NCBI RefSeq assembly: GCF_001949145.1
Contig: NW_019091380.1
Span: forward strand, 2,596,310 to 2,660,309
DNA length: 64,000 bases
Source of the DNA: Acanthaster planci
Lineage: Eukaryota; Echinodermata; Asteroidea; Valvatida; Acanthasteridae
Direction: 5' to 3'
The position numbers and the translations under genes were made by a program. Shown in pieces: positions 38,001-50,000 of this stretch. The notes beneath the pieces are model-generated. The model worked only from the letters and a program-made list of their open reading frames with translations, made no database searches and was not told where the DNA came from. Within the stretch, counting starts at the first letter, position 1; the number at the start of each line of letters is the position of its first letter.

Positions 38001-41000
38001 TTTCTTCTGCTTAATTTTACTGTTTTACCTCAACATTGTAGTAAAAGTTGGTTTTATTTTAAGTATTTAAAGAACTGTAAAAACTGGATTAACATGTTAT
38101 GAATTGCTTGAGGAATTTTCTGAAGGTAGAAATGCTAGGTGTTTTCTGAAGTCTCACATCCAAGCTTTTTTGGACGGAATTTTTCAGCTGCTTCACATAA
38201 CTCAAAGAGCTTCATATTTCGCACAAGTTTTCGATGACTGAAGAGAAGGATTTAGAACCGTGGACGTCACCAGTGGGAGGACAAAGCTCTTTCCTGGGAC
38301 AAGATGCCCATATTTAGAACATTTGTTGAAAAACCAGAAATACAAAATTGGAAGCGTCAGCGACATTTCTACAAGGTATTCATTGATATTGGGAATGCAA
38401 CAGGCCTGATGTTGAAGACAACGCAACACAAATATCTCTATAAAACCTTTCTGCCTAGGAGAGAACCGCCCTACCCTGCTGGATGTCTGTGGCTGGTCTG
38501 ATGTCTGGTGTTTGGTCGTGAGTTGTGGGAGGACTGACTGGAACTCCCCGAGACAGACTGACGGGCAGAGAACTCCCCTACCCTTCCTGACAATGGTTTT
38601 TCCTTCGTTCTCTCCAACGAGGCAAGAGCCTCCCTCAGCCTCTTGCTTCTGCAGATTGAAGCAGGAAAAGTTTGAATCCACTTAAGAACTGGAAAGTGAT
38701 TCCTTTCAATATTGATATTACCACCTTTAATACAATATTTCACAGGCCAACGAAATTATTGGAGGCCGTGTTGAACAACATTCACCACCACGTAGTAAAT
38801 TTTTTACTTGAATAAACACCATTCATTAGTATTAAATAACACAAGTATAAATCATCAGTATACACTTACACCTGCCACGATTGTCCTTTTCTCAATCGGA
38901 TAAAAATGGTTTCTGTTTCCACGCTCCAAACAATGATTTCTCCGTCAAAGCACGCCGTGGCTAACAGGTTAGGAGGGCAGTAAGCTACGGTCAAAATGTC
39001 GTCCTTGTGCACTTGTCCGCCCTTCCAGCTGGTGTTCGCCTTTACCAGTAACGTCTGGAAAGAAGAAAAAGGAAGGGGAAAAGGAGTTGTTTATTTTTGT
39101 TTGAAAAGATTTAAATTGATTTTGCTTTGATGTTACAGAGGTTTACACGTTTTGATCGACCTAATGTGTTTGTTACTCCTTTTAGAAATCTTTGTTCTTG
39201 CCTTCGGTTTTCACTGCGTCTCCTTGTGCTTGGTTTCTGAATTCAGAACCATCTGTAAATCTTTATCGAATAAATAGAGAGATAACTTTTAGTTTCTACC
39301 TCCGCATCTTGGTCGTTGTAGAAGACAATCTGTCGGCTCCAGCCCACGGCTAGCACTCCCTTTCTCTTTCCTAGCGAGACCAACCCGGTGATTTCTGCCT
39401 CGGCAACGGGCTCAAACTGGATGATATTGTGACCATTTTGAAAATTCCACACCTGATGAAAAAGAACAAGTTTGTCACAAAAGAAATATCGATGAATCGT
39501 GGGTAAAAAAATATTTATAAAGAAAGATGAAACTTCTATGTTAAGAAAATATAACCAGTGAAGAATTTAAGTGGATGGAGAATCTATACATTGGCAATTT
39601 TCCTTCATTTTTTGGCTATAAGCACTCCAGTGACATTGATTGCGATTTCTTTGTTCATAGTCAGGAAGACGTGGATTAGAACATTCTTTGGCAAGAATCA
39701 AAGGGTTGTATCACTGATTTGTTTTTAAGGAGAATTCACGAAAGACCAAACACAGCTTGAATACAGCGAATAAACATTCTGTTGGATTGGAAATCGGACC
39801 GCTGATAGTGCAGCTTTGATTAAAAGATGTCTGGTTTTATGTTACTTTGACAACAGAAATATCTCCCCAAACGACAAAAATGCTAATTTTGAAGACCTCA
39901 GCTATAATCAGTGGATTCCTATTATATCCTACCTGCAAAAGAAAATCATGAAGAAACATGTTAACCTCACCTTAATGGTTCCATTCCTTGCTCCAGTGAT
40001 CATTTTTCGGCCTGTGGTGTTGAATACCATGCTGGTGATGTCTTCCTTATTATGCGCTTCCAGAATTGAAAAAGATTTAGCTCCTGAAGTGAGATCCCAC
40101 ACGGTGATGGTCGAGTCGTCTGCAGCTGTCGCCACCTGCCAGGAAACGGGCGAAAGAGGAGTTTTCTTTATTATCATCACTTTTGTAATGAAACAAAGGA
40201 TGCTTCCAAATGTACAATAAGTTAGTTAGTGCTCCAATGTCTGAAGAGTCCCCTGCTACATGTTTTGATTTTGGTTTTTTTAATATGTTTTTTGTTCTCC
40301 AATTTACATTTTAGCCTCCGGTTAAACAAAGTAATATTGTAAGAACCTGGAATTGATGTTTTCATTCAATTCATAACCATCAATTTAGACTGCATTTGGT
40401 TCACATTTGAGCGTAACACGTAAATTACAATACTAAACCATATGTCAAAGATGTGTTGTGACAGCTTGTTGCATTAAGTTTATTCAACACAAGAAAGTTT
40501 AAGTTTGATTCCTTAAATTCCACTTTTTTGTAGTTTTGTGTTGAAAATATTATTCAACAGAGTATTTCAAGGGCAAAGTCGTTTTCAGTATGTGGATTTT
40601 CTCGATCCGTTTTCAGAGCTCTTCTCTTACCAATTATATCTTGCAAAAACTACCATACTGTACTCTAAATAAACAAAACTTAATGTCTAACACAGGAGCC
40701 TTTTCTCACTTGCTTGAAGAACGAGTTGTAGAGAGCGCAGCATAGCTGAGCCTTGTGCGTCAATGGCATGCTGTGATTGGCTAGTTCTGTTTTGCCCAAT
40801 TTGACCGTGCCTATGTAATCTCCGCAACAGGCTACCAGCGACCGGCGATGCAAGATGAGACAGGAGGAACCATACTCTGGTGAGCGGAGATGCTGGAGGC
40901 AGGGGAACCTCATCGGGTAAGTCTGGAGACACGAGTACTCCCTTAAGTCCCATACTTTAACAACCTATGAATCAATGAATTCACTCTTTGTTAAATCAAT

Positions 41001-44000
41001 ATTTTCAAGAAAGCAATTAAATACCGATTTTTTTTTAAATTAAATTTCAATACATTTTATCTAAGCACTGTTAAGAATGCAAATGAAGACTAAAATTTAA
41101 TGAGTTCATTTTGATACGAAACTAATGCAAAATATTAAAAATAAATCATTCGGTCGGCTAATAATCAACCTTTTTTCATTGCATTTTTCAATTATTTTAA
41201 TAGAGAATTCCATTACTTTCTATTCATCCTTGGGTACTTCAACAACCATCATACAGCCCTGGTGTTAGGTTGTCAACAACTGGCGGGTGATGCACTTAAT
41301 TAATTTACATTTTAATCCCAAAAAATCAGTCGTTATTCCAGTGTTTGATTTATTAATACTTGCACTGAAGCTTTCTAGTTTTTCCAAGTCTGAAAATTAG
41401 TACAAAAACAAGACATGAATATGTATAAAACCTGAATAGTATCTCGACGGTGCTTTCCTTATTATGTAACATTTTTCATTTAAAAGGCAAATTCTTGGAA
41501 TATTTTCTTAACTTCCCAACAAATGATATTGCCAAATAAGTTCAAAGACTCTTACCCCATCTTTGGCATAAGTGTAGACCTGAGCCGTCGCCTCGTTTAT
41601 AGCCACGCCCACTACAGCCATCATGTGACCAATCAGGTAAGCTGTTGGCTTGTCCTGAACGAAAGGATTCCACAGGTGGGCACTGTGGTCAATACCACCT
41701 GTCGCTATGACATTCAGAGTCTTGTTGAAGTCAAAACATTCCACACCCTGAGAGCGAAAAAAACATCTTGAAATAATGACAAGCTATTATGAGACCCCCT
41801 CACAAACTTTCTTATAAGGACTCTCCATAGCTTTTTCTCATCTCGACTATAGCCTAATAACGGGCGGATTCAGAACTAAATGTTCGGGTGGAGGCTTCCT
41901 TCTTGGGGGAGGGAACAAATTTAGGAATTTTTTCATTTAACTTTTTATGACCATTTTTGGAGTGTCCATGATTCCCGTTGGTCCCCCCCCCCAGTCTGAG
42001 AAATCATATTCTTACGATGATATAGCCCTTAGCATCTAGAGTTAATGCTCATTTGGAATTCATCCACAATGAGTGGAGGCCTGTTGCACTCCAACTATGG
42101 CCTCAGTCCGAACTATACCTGGGCGGGAGTTGAGCTGGTCCCAACTATAGACCGGCTAAACTATAGTTGGATCGGCCCAAATATAGTTGGGGCCGTGGCC
42201 ATAGTTGGGGAATAATGGGTACCTTGCTCATCTTGAAGGTATAGGTCTTTTTCTTGCTCTGTGTATCCATCAGGACTAGCGATGTGGTTCTGCTGCCACT
42301 TGAGGAGATGATGTAGTCATTCTCAGGGAGGTAGCGCACCTTACGTATCATCTCCGTGTGGATCCCTGACAACTTAGAATGCCGCACGTAACGCTGGTGA
42401 TTCAACAAGTCCTAAAGATACCAGATATTATGAATAAATGTTTGGCGATTTTAGGAAATCAGGGCAATATAGAGAAAATGAGTGTGGTTGGAAGCATGGC
42501 AAACAAAAGGTTCTTTGGGTGAAAAAAGGTTTATAAATGATGTCACAGAGATAAAGATAGGCACAAAGAGACACACATATTGAGATGTGGGACTGAGAAA
42601 CAGTCTGTAAGACACGAGGAGAACCAGGTTTTCAAGTTGCAGCTTAGAAGACAAAATAAGGACAAACGTGAGCAGACAACAAACAGATTAACTAGTGGAG
42701 ATGCAGAACTTATAGATAGACATGCAGAGGAATGGCGATAAGGCAGCTGGGTTTAAACTGGGGAGCTCATTGAGGACACACAGACAGACAGACAGACTGA
42801 GACAGACTTACCTGAGTCCATATCTTCTTGACTCCCTCCTTGTCGGTGAAGGGAGTCTCAAAGAGCCTGTCTAGTGGTTTGATGAAGTGATAGAGATGGA
42901 TGGATCCTTGGTCGTCCCCCACGATGAGGAGAGACTCATTGGAAGGAAACTGAGAGGATGGAGGAGAGGAAAACGAGAGAGGGAATTTTAGTACATGTAT
43001 TCACACTTTCCACACCACTCACCCTCATCTTTGTTGAACGGAACCTGTGCAATTATTGCCACTACCGCTGTATCCAGTTTTTAGAGAAGCAAGGAAGTCT
43101 CCCATCTTACCTTCGGGTCATACCAATAGTCCAAACACAAAGGAACATCCGGCAAGGCTGTAGAACCAAAAAAATAAACAGTTTACAGAGCATCCTCGAT
43201 CACACAGAAGATTGTCTGGCATGGAATTTAACTTTAATTGGCAAAATCAAACTATTAGCATAAATGCCGACAATGCATCTTACATGTATGTGTACTTATG
43301 ATTGATTTTCTAAATAGGAATGTTTGCTAAGTGAAATGATCTTGTCAGCCAAAAAGGCGGCTACTGGTAGGCTTATAATGGCTTATACCCGCAGTATTTT
43401 CTGAAATTTAGGCCGCATTCCTCTTTCAGCCATTTTTTCACCTACCATACAGATGAAATTCTTCAAAGAAGCTTGTTGGACAGGAGATGTCCCAGAACCT
43501 CAGGTCCCTTCCCGTGGAGCTAATCACTATCTTGTTGGCATTGTTCATCACGGTGATGTCAGTGTACCACGTCTTACATCGTCTCTTTAAGGCCCGTGGG
43601 TCCTCGTTCTCAGTCTTGAGCTCGTAGCTCCGTTCAATGTGGAGGAAATGGGGATCCAGCACGCAAAGAATGCCCTCCTGGATTCAAGATGGCGGTGACG
43701 ACAGGTGAAATTATTCCTTAAAGCAGACTGGCAGTGTAATCGTCGCTAGGCACTGGGATCATCTCTAGAAACTGCCACAATTACAGACTTGCGCTAAGAA
43801 CAAAACACTGTCTTGATATATGTTTGACTAGTTCTGTTCTGACTTTTTGCTGAGCACTTTTGTTTAGTGAGCGATGTTGTTTCTTGGTTACTTGATAAAA
43901 TTAGCACTGGTAAAATATGCTGATGGAATCAGGCACTATCTGGACATTACATTTCCCGTGTGACTCATTTATTCACCACGTACAGGCACTTCATATTTTG

Positions 44001-47000
44001 ACTTATCACCCCATGACAACTTTCTGCGTATGCCATCCGTTGGCACGATGTCCTGTTGATACATTTTGCAGTGCAACACTAAATTTCAATTAAATGGCAC
44101 TTGGGTTGTGACAGGTTATCGACACAAAGCAATTTGCTAACCAGATGGTGTTGTTTTGCTTCACTGCTCTCTCTTACCTTGCTTAGAGTGACATATCNNN
44201 NNNNNNNNNNNNNNNNNNNNNNNNNNNNNNNNNNNNNNNNNNNNNNNNNNNNNNNNNNNNNNNNNNNNNNNNNNNNNNNNNNNNNNNNNNNNNNNNNNNN
44301 NNNNNNNNNNNNNNNNNNNNNNNNNNNNNNNNNNNNNNNNNNNNNNNNNNNNNNNNNNNNNNNNNNNNNNNNNNNNNNNNNNNNNNNNNNNNNNNNNNNN
44401 NNNNNNNNNNNNNNNNNNNNNNNNNNNNNNNNNNNNNNNNNNNNNNNNNNNNNNNNNNNNNNNNNNNNNNNNNNNNNNNNNNNNNNNNNNNNNNNNNNNN
44501 NNNNNNNNNNNNNNNNNNNNNNNNNNNNNNNNNNNNNNNNNNNNNNNNNNNNNNNNNNNNNNNNNNNNNNNNNNNNNNNNNNNNNNNNNNNNNNNNNNNN
44601 NNNNNNNNNNNNNNNNNNNNNNNNNNNNNNNNNNNNNNNNNNNNNNNNNNNNNNNNNNNNNNNNNNNNNNNNNNNNNNNNNNNNNNNNNNNNNNNNNNNN
44701 NNNNNNNNNNNNNNNNNNNNNNNNNNNNNNNNNNNNNNNNNNNNNNNNNNNNNNNNNNNNNNNNNNNNNNNNNNNNNNNNNNNNNNNNNNNNNNNNNNNN
44801 NNNNNNNNNNNNNNNNNNNNNNNNNNNNNNNNNNNNNNNNNNNNNNNNNNNNNNNNNNNNNNNNNNNNNNNNNNNNNNNNNNNNNNNNNNNNNNNNNNNN
44901 NNNNNNNNNNNNNNNNNNNNNNNNNNNNNNNNNNNNNNNNNNNNNNNNNNNNNNNNNNNNNNNNNNNNNNNNNNNNNNNNNNNNNNNNNNNNNNNNNNNN
45001 NNNNNNNNNNNNNNNNNNNNNNNNNNNNNNNNNNNNNNNNNNNNNNNNNNNNTATTTTTCTCTGCTTGCTATTTGGCAGCCAAAATGTGGGGTGCTTGTT
45101 AAATGTTAATTGTCCAATGATGATTTTAAGTATAAAATGATAAGAGATGAGAATTTGTATCTCTCGAGTAGAGTTTCGAGTTTCTCAAGTTTCTGTGGTG
45201 TTCTCAATAGAATGTAAGTTCGAAACTGGCATTTCATAAACACCAAATTTCAAATGTTTGATCGGGGAACAGGAAGCCCATTCCTCCATGAAAAGCCTTA
45301 CAGTGAAAATGTACTACCTTATTTTGGGAGACGTGTCTGTAATGAGCCTCGTATTTGAATGGTAGCTCCTTCCTGACGTTATCGTTCTCACGATAATGGA
45401 GCAACATGTACGTGCAGAACTCGTTCCAATCCACCATTCCATCAGCCGATGTGTCAACCTGAAGCATGAAACAAATCATTTATTTTGATAGGAAGGCGAA
45501 CATACTGTCACTGCTGTTATTGTCGTCGTGATTTTTACCTTCATTGTGATCATCGTCGTCAAAGATAATCCCATTTTTGCTATCTGTCATCAGCGCTATC
45601 ATAGCCGTTATCGTAGTCATTGTCGTCATTGTCGTCATAGTTGTCATAATTACTGTCGTCGTCATCATCGTCATTGTCGTTATCTTTTTCATTATACCAG
45701 CACCATCATTATTCAAAGTCAATCTCTTCTTCACCCACCTTGGCAAACAAGTTCTCCATCTGAACATCCCAGGCAGTGGTCTTGAACAGGCTGTGTATCA
45801 TCTCCTTAAACTCCTTCACCGTCACGTTGCCCGACTCTCTCTTGATTATCCTGCCCGGGGTCACAAAGCCGTCGGGCGGCATGTCGTCTGTCGGCTTGTG
45901 GTGAGCAAACTTCTCCATCAACGCCTTGAGGTGATGCAGCTTAATCTGATCTTCAAATCTGACAGTGTCATCCTTCTCGATGCTAAAAGTCAAAACGGCA
46001 TCCATACATTACAATAGAGGCAAAGACCTTTGCCGATAAGTTACCAGTATTGAAGCAGTGCAACCAAGGGCGGATCCAGAACCAAATTTTTGGGAGGTTG
46101 TTTTCCGGGGTGCCACAAAAATTAGGAATGTTTTATGAAACCGTTTATGAGGGTGAGGCTTCGTCTGGGGCCTTTTACACGCTTTTGAGAGGAAAGGAAA
46201 TAAAATAGACCATAAATATCGAATTTCTCACATTATTTTTCAACCAAAAAAAAGATTCCTGGAGGGGAAGGGTATGGCCTCCGTTGACCCCTCTGGATCC
46301 ACCCTGGCCTTGCGGGAAACAGAATCTCATATGAAAGGACGAGGACTGATAAATCAAGAGCCTCATCGCGAAATCAAAACGGTGAGAGTGCATTTCACTT
46401 CGCTTACAACGAATCATAAAGAATTTGGTTAGTCGTATATTTTTAGCTATTTACTTTCACCAACAGAAAAGGCCCTAGTTGAAGAAATGTCATTTGGAAA
46501 CACGGCTGCGATAAGTTTGATTTGGCAGAAAACACTTCAAGTCTCGCTATAATAGAAGTAATTTCGATTTAGAATTTATCCGTAAATCGCTCGAGTGAAT
46601 GAAAATCAGTCGAGTATTAAGAAAAGAGGGCTTCCTCCTTTAAAATGAAATTTGATACGACCGTTTCACAATAGTGCATGCGCTACCAAGAGTTTGCAAC
46701 GCGTTGGCCAATCACAATGCGCGAAATCTGTCGACCCAATGCGCCACCGTTTGTAAAGAGTCGACAAATTTCGCGCGTTGTGACTGGCGAACGCGTTGCA
46801 AACTCCTGGAGGTGTATTGCCGGTATTGTAATTGTTGTGCCAAGATGACTGCAACACTGAATCATCTGGTTCATCACAGTCCTTTCTAATCCCTATGTGC
46901 GAATGTGCTAAGCCAAGGATCAATCAGGAGATTAAATGTTTCGTGTACAGCCTGCAAGGGCGAGAACTTCGACCAGTCCACACCAATACTTATAAATCTC

Positions 47001-50000
47001 CACTCCTAGCAATCTCGAAAGGGACCTTTTTTCAAAATATACTTTTCGTCATGCAGGAGTAACATAACTGGAAACCAGTGTTCTACCTAATCCCATGTGG
47101 TGCCACTGATGTGTTATACTGATTGGCGTTTTATAATAGATCTGCCTTTTTCTAAGCAAACAGAATTAATTGATTAGGTCCCTCGCGCTATTTGCCAACC
47201 ACTTAACCAAATTACTTCCGTCAACACATTAGGCAGCTAGCTGATTTTTAATCAGTAGGAAGTGCTATGATTTGACTGTGGTGGCCTCTAATGAATAAAT
47301 AATGAAAAAAGTCCTTGTCAATGTTGTCTCGAAGGGCAGACAGAATAGGATTGTTTCCGAGATTGGCACATTTTATCTGTGACTGGAAGATTGACGTATG
47401 CAAACATTTAGCGTTATTTCGGCATAATGGTGCTGCATATTGTGTTGAAGTTTGTAAATGAAGTTTTTTTTCCTTGTGCTTTGCAAGTAGATGTTTTGAG
47501 TAGGATTGCTGCAACCTAGCGATGTGGAGATTTTTCCCCGTAGGAAGGGGAGGGGCTATCTTAAAGATGGGGATTACATTGTTGCTCTCTTAGAGGGCAT
47601 AACTCAAACGGGTACAAATGCAGTTAACACAACTCACAAACGGTTTCTAAAACTGCTCATGCAAATTTCATAAAATTTAGGGGAAACTGAGTTTTCAATG
47701 CAAACTTTTTGTAGCCAGAATTTGATGTGATGTTTTGTGTTAATGGCTATTACCGGTCGATTTTTGCTTAAAATTTCAGCCTATGTTTGTCTCACTATAC
47801 GTTGAGCAGTCACATAGCCTATTAAAAGCGCGCCAACCAATCGACACCGAATCCCTTCTGAAACGAGAGACCTCTGCATATTATAGACCATTTTTTTGCC
47901 ATAAATATACCAAAATCTCTGCAATCGGCTGCATATAGTCGTTGCTGATGGAACGATAGTACCAAACTGACAAACTTGTCTGCAAGGAATGTGTGGACGA
48001 AACCTCATCCCAGAGAACGGTCAAATGATATTAACGTTCAATCATACATTGGACCATTGGTTCGTGTGTAAGTCGGCAAAACGACAGCAGATGTCGGCCT
48101 TTGCGTAAGTTGTCGGAAATTGTCAGATCTCATGAGTACCCACTTAGTCGGAGTTTACCAAAAACAAACTTAGATACATCAAAATGATGTACATGTAACA
48201 CTCCTGCATATTTCGGTTAATTTGCGGCAAGTTTGATTCACCCCCTTCGAATTTCTCACAGAATCCTCCATACCACCGGTACTTCATACACACAAAAATT
48301 CAGCAACTAACTAGATTAACACCAAAATACACTGATTGTTACCGGTAAGGAATTGAGAATTCATTAACTTCTCTATGGTGGTTGCATGAATACATCCTCC
48401 CTTATCTTAAGATAGAAAAACTCACCTCTCTTCATCAAGACTATAGTCACTGCCTGCATCCGATAAATGATCCATATCCCACATTATCTCGTCTGCTGGT
48501 TTTTCAGGAGACTTCTCTTTTAGTTTGATTACAAAAGGAGACGGTTTTATGCAGCTGAATCTCATGCAGTCATCGGAAACAAAAGCTACCTGTCCGTTGT
48601 TTTATGAAATAACGGCCGAAAGGTAATTTAATTTTGAAGCTGGCCGCCGACACTGTTGTTTGCCGCGAGAGGTACAAGAGCCCTTGTGTCTGCAGCGTTC
48701 AGCCAAGTCCAGGAAACAGACAGAAAATCGAAGTCGCTGCTGAATTAAAGGTTTGTGTACATATGTTTCTGCTTCTCTGCACAGGGTTGTTTAGTTTGTT
48801 GCTGACGTCGTGGCCGATGCTGTTTGGCAGGCATTTCACAGACGGACGCGGAACTTATTGGCGTCTCGACAAAATTTTAGCACAAGCAAGCTGTAATATC
48901 CGGCTTCACATCAATACATATCCAAGTTGTAAATTGCTGTCAACTTAAACTATAGGAATTCGACGTGGAAATGTAATTTCTTCATAGCTCAATTTCATGC
49001 TTCAATTGCAGAAGCAATTACTAGAATAGTCCACCAGTTGTGTATATTGTCAGCGCACTTTAAAGAATCCTCGCTAAAATTCGGCTCAACTGAGATCTAA
49101 AGGCAACTTGGCAACCCTGTTACCCTTCTGATTGGCGGCACGATAGCATAACAATAGGCACCGAGGCAACAGTGCGCCCCAATGAATAGCAATTTAATAG
49201 CTTTGTGCTGGCAATCAGGTCCACGATAAAAAAAAGGCTTTATTGTGGGCTCACGACGCTTTGCAAAAACATAGGGTGATCATGTTCTACTTCGCAACGG
49301 TGGCTGGGTTTAAGTCAGGTTTAGCTTTTGTCAATTGTTGCTAATAGATGGGTCCTCCACTTGATACTGAATCAACACGACAGACGATTGTGTATTTTTG
49401 GTAGATATGAAACATGCATGACTGACCCGATTTTTGTCCTGGTTGGACTGCACCGTTTTAATTAAAAAAGCTGGCAAATGTTTGATATTGTGGCACTGTG
49501 CAACGACGCTGGGGAAATTTGAAGTACGCTAAGTTTGTCTTGCATGTGTTTGGGGACAACATGTATACCTTTGATATGTCATTCAACCACATACGCATAG
49601 TTTGCGCAAATGAGGGCTGAATATTTATTACCTTATCATTCACCTTGTTCATTTTTGTTCTGTTTCTATTTCTGCTTCTTGTTTTCCCATCGGAATCGCT
49701 GTTTTGTTCTTCTTAGTTATTTTGTGCACATTATTTTAGAGTCGGTGATTTCCAGTGTTGGTTCCTTAATGACACTGAATGGTAAGGGTGGAGTCCTTAA
49801 CTAGGAACAAATAGGAAGACGCATTTCCCCCCCCCCAAAAAAAAATAAAACCGAACAAAGTGCAGTGACCTACTTCTCCATTTTGTGGCACATGCCAGAA
49901 CCCGACATTTCCTCGCTGATCCTGAGAATTGGTCTGGTTGGGGTAGGTTGTTTGGTTATTTTTGGTTTTGGCTTTGTTTTACTTATTTTGTTTTTGTTTT

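Noticed and set aside
44101-45102. A 333-codon plus-strand ORF
   Set aside because: It is almost entirely the N gap; the real signal there is the minus-strand exon ending at 44178.
45480-45767. Met/Thr-rich minus-strand ORF and Val/Ile-rich plus-strand ORF
   Set aside because: Both are products of a trinucleotide repeat in an intron next to the EF-hand exons.
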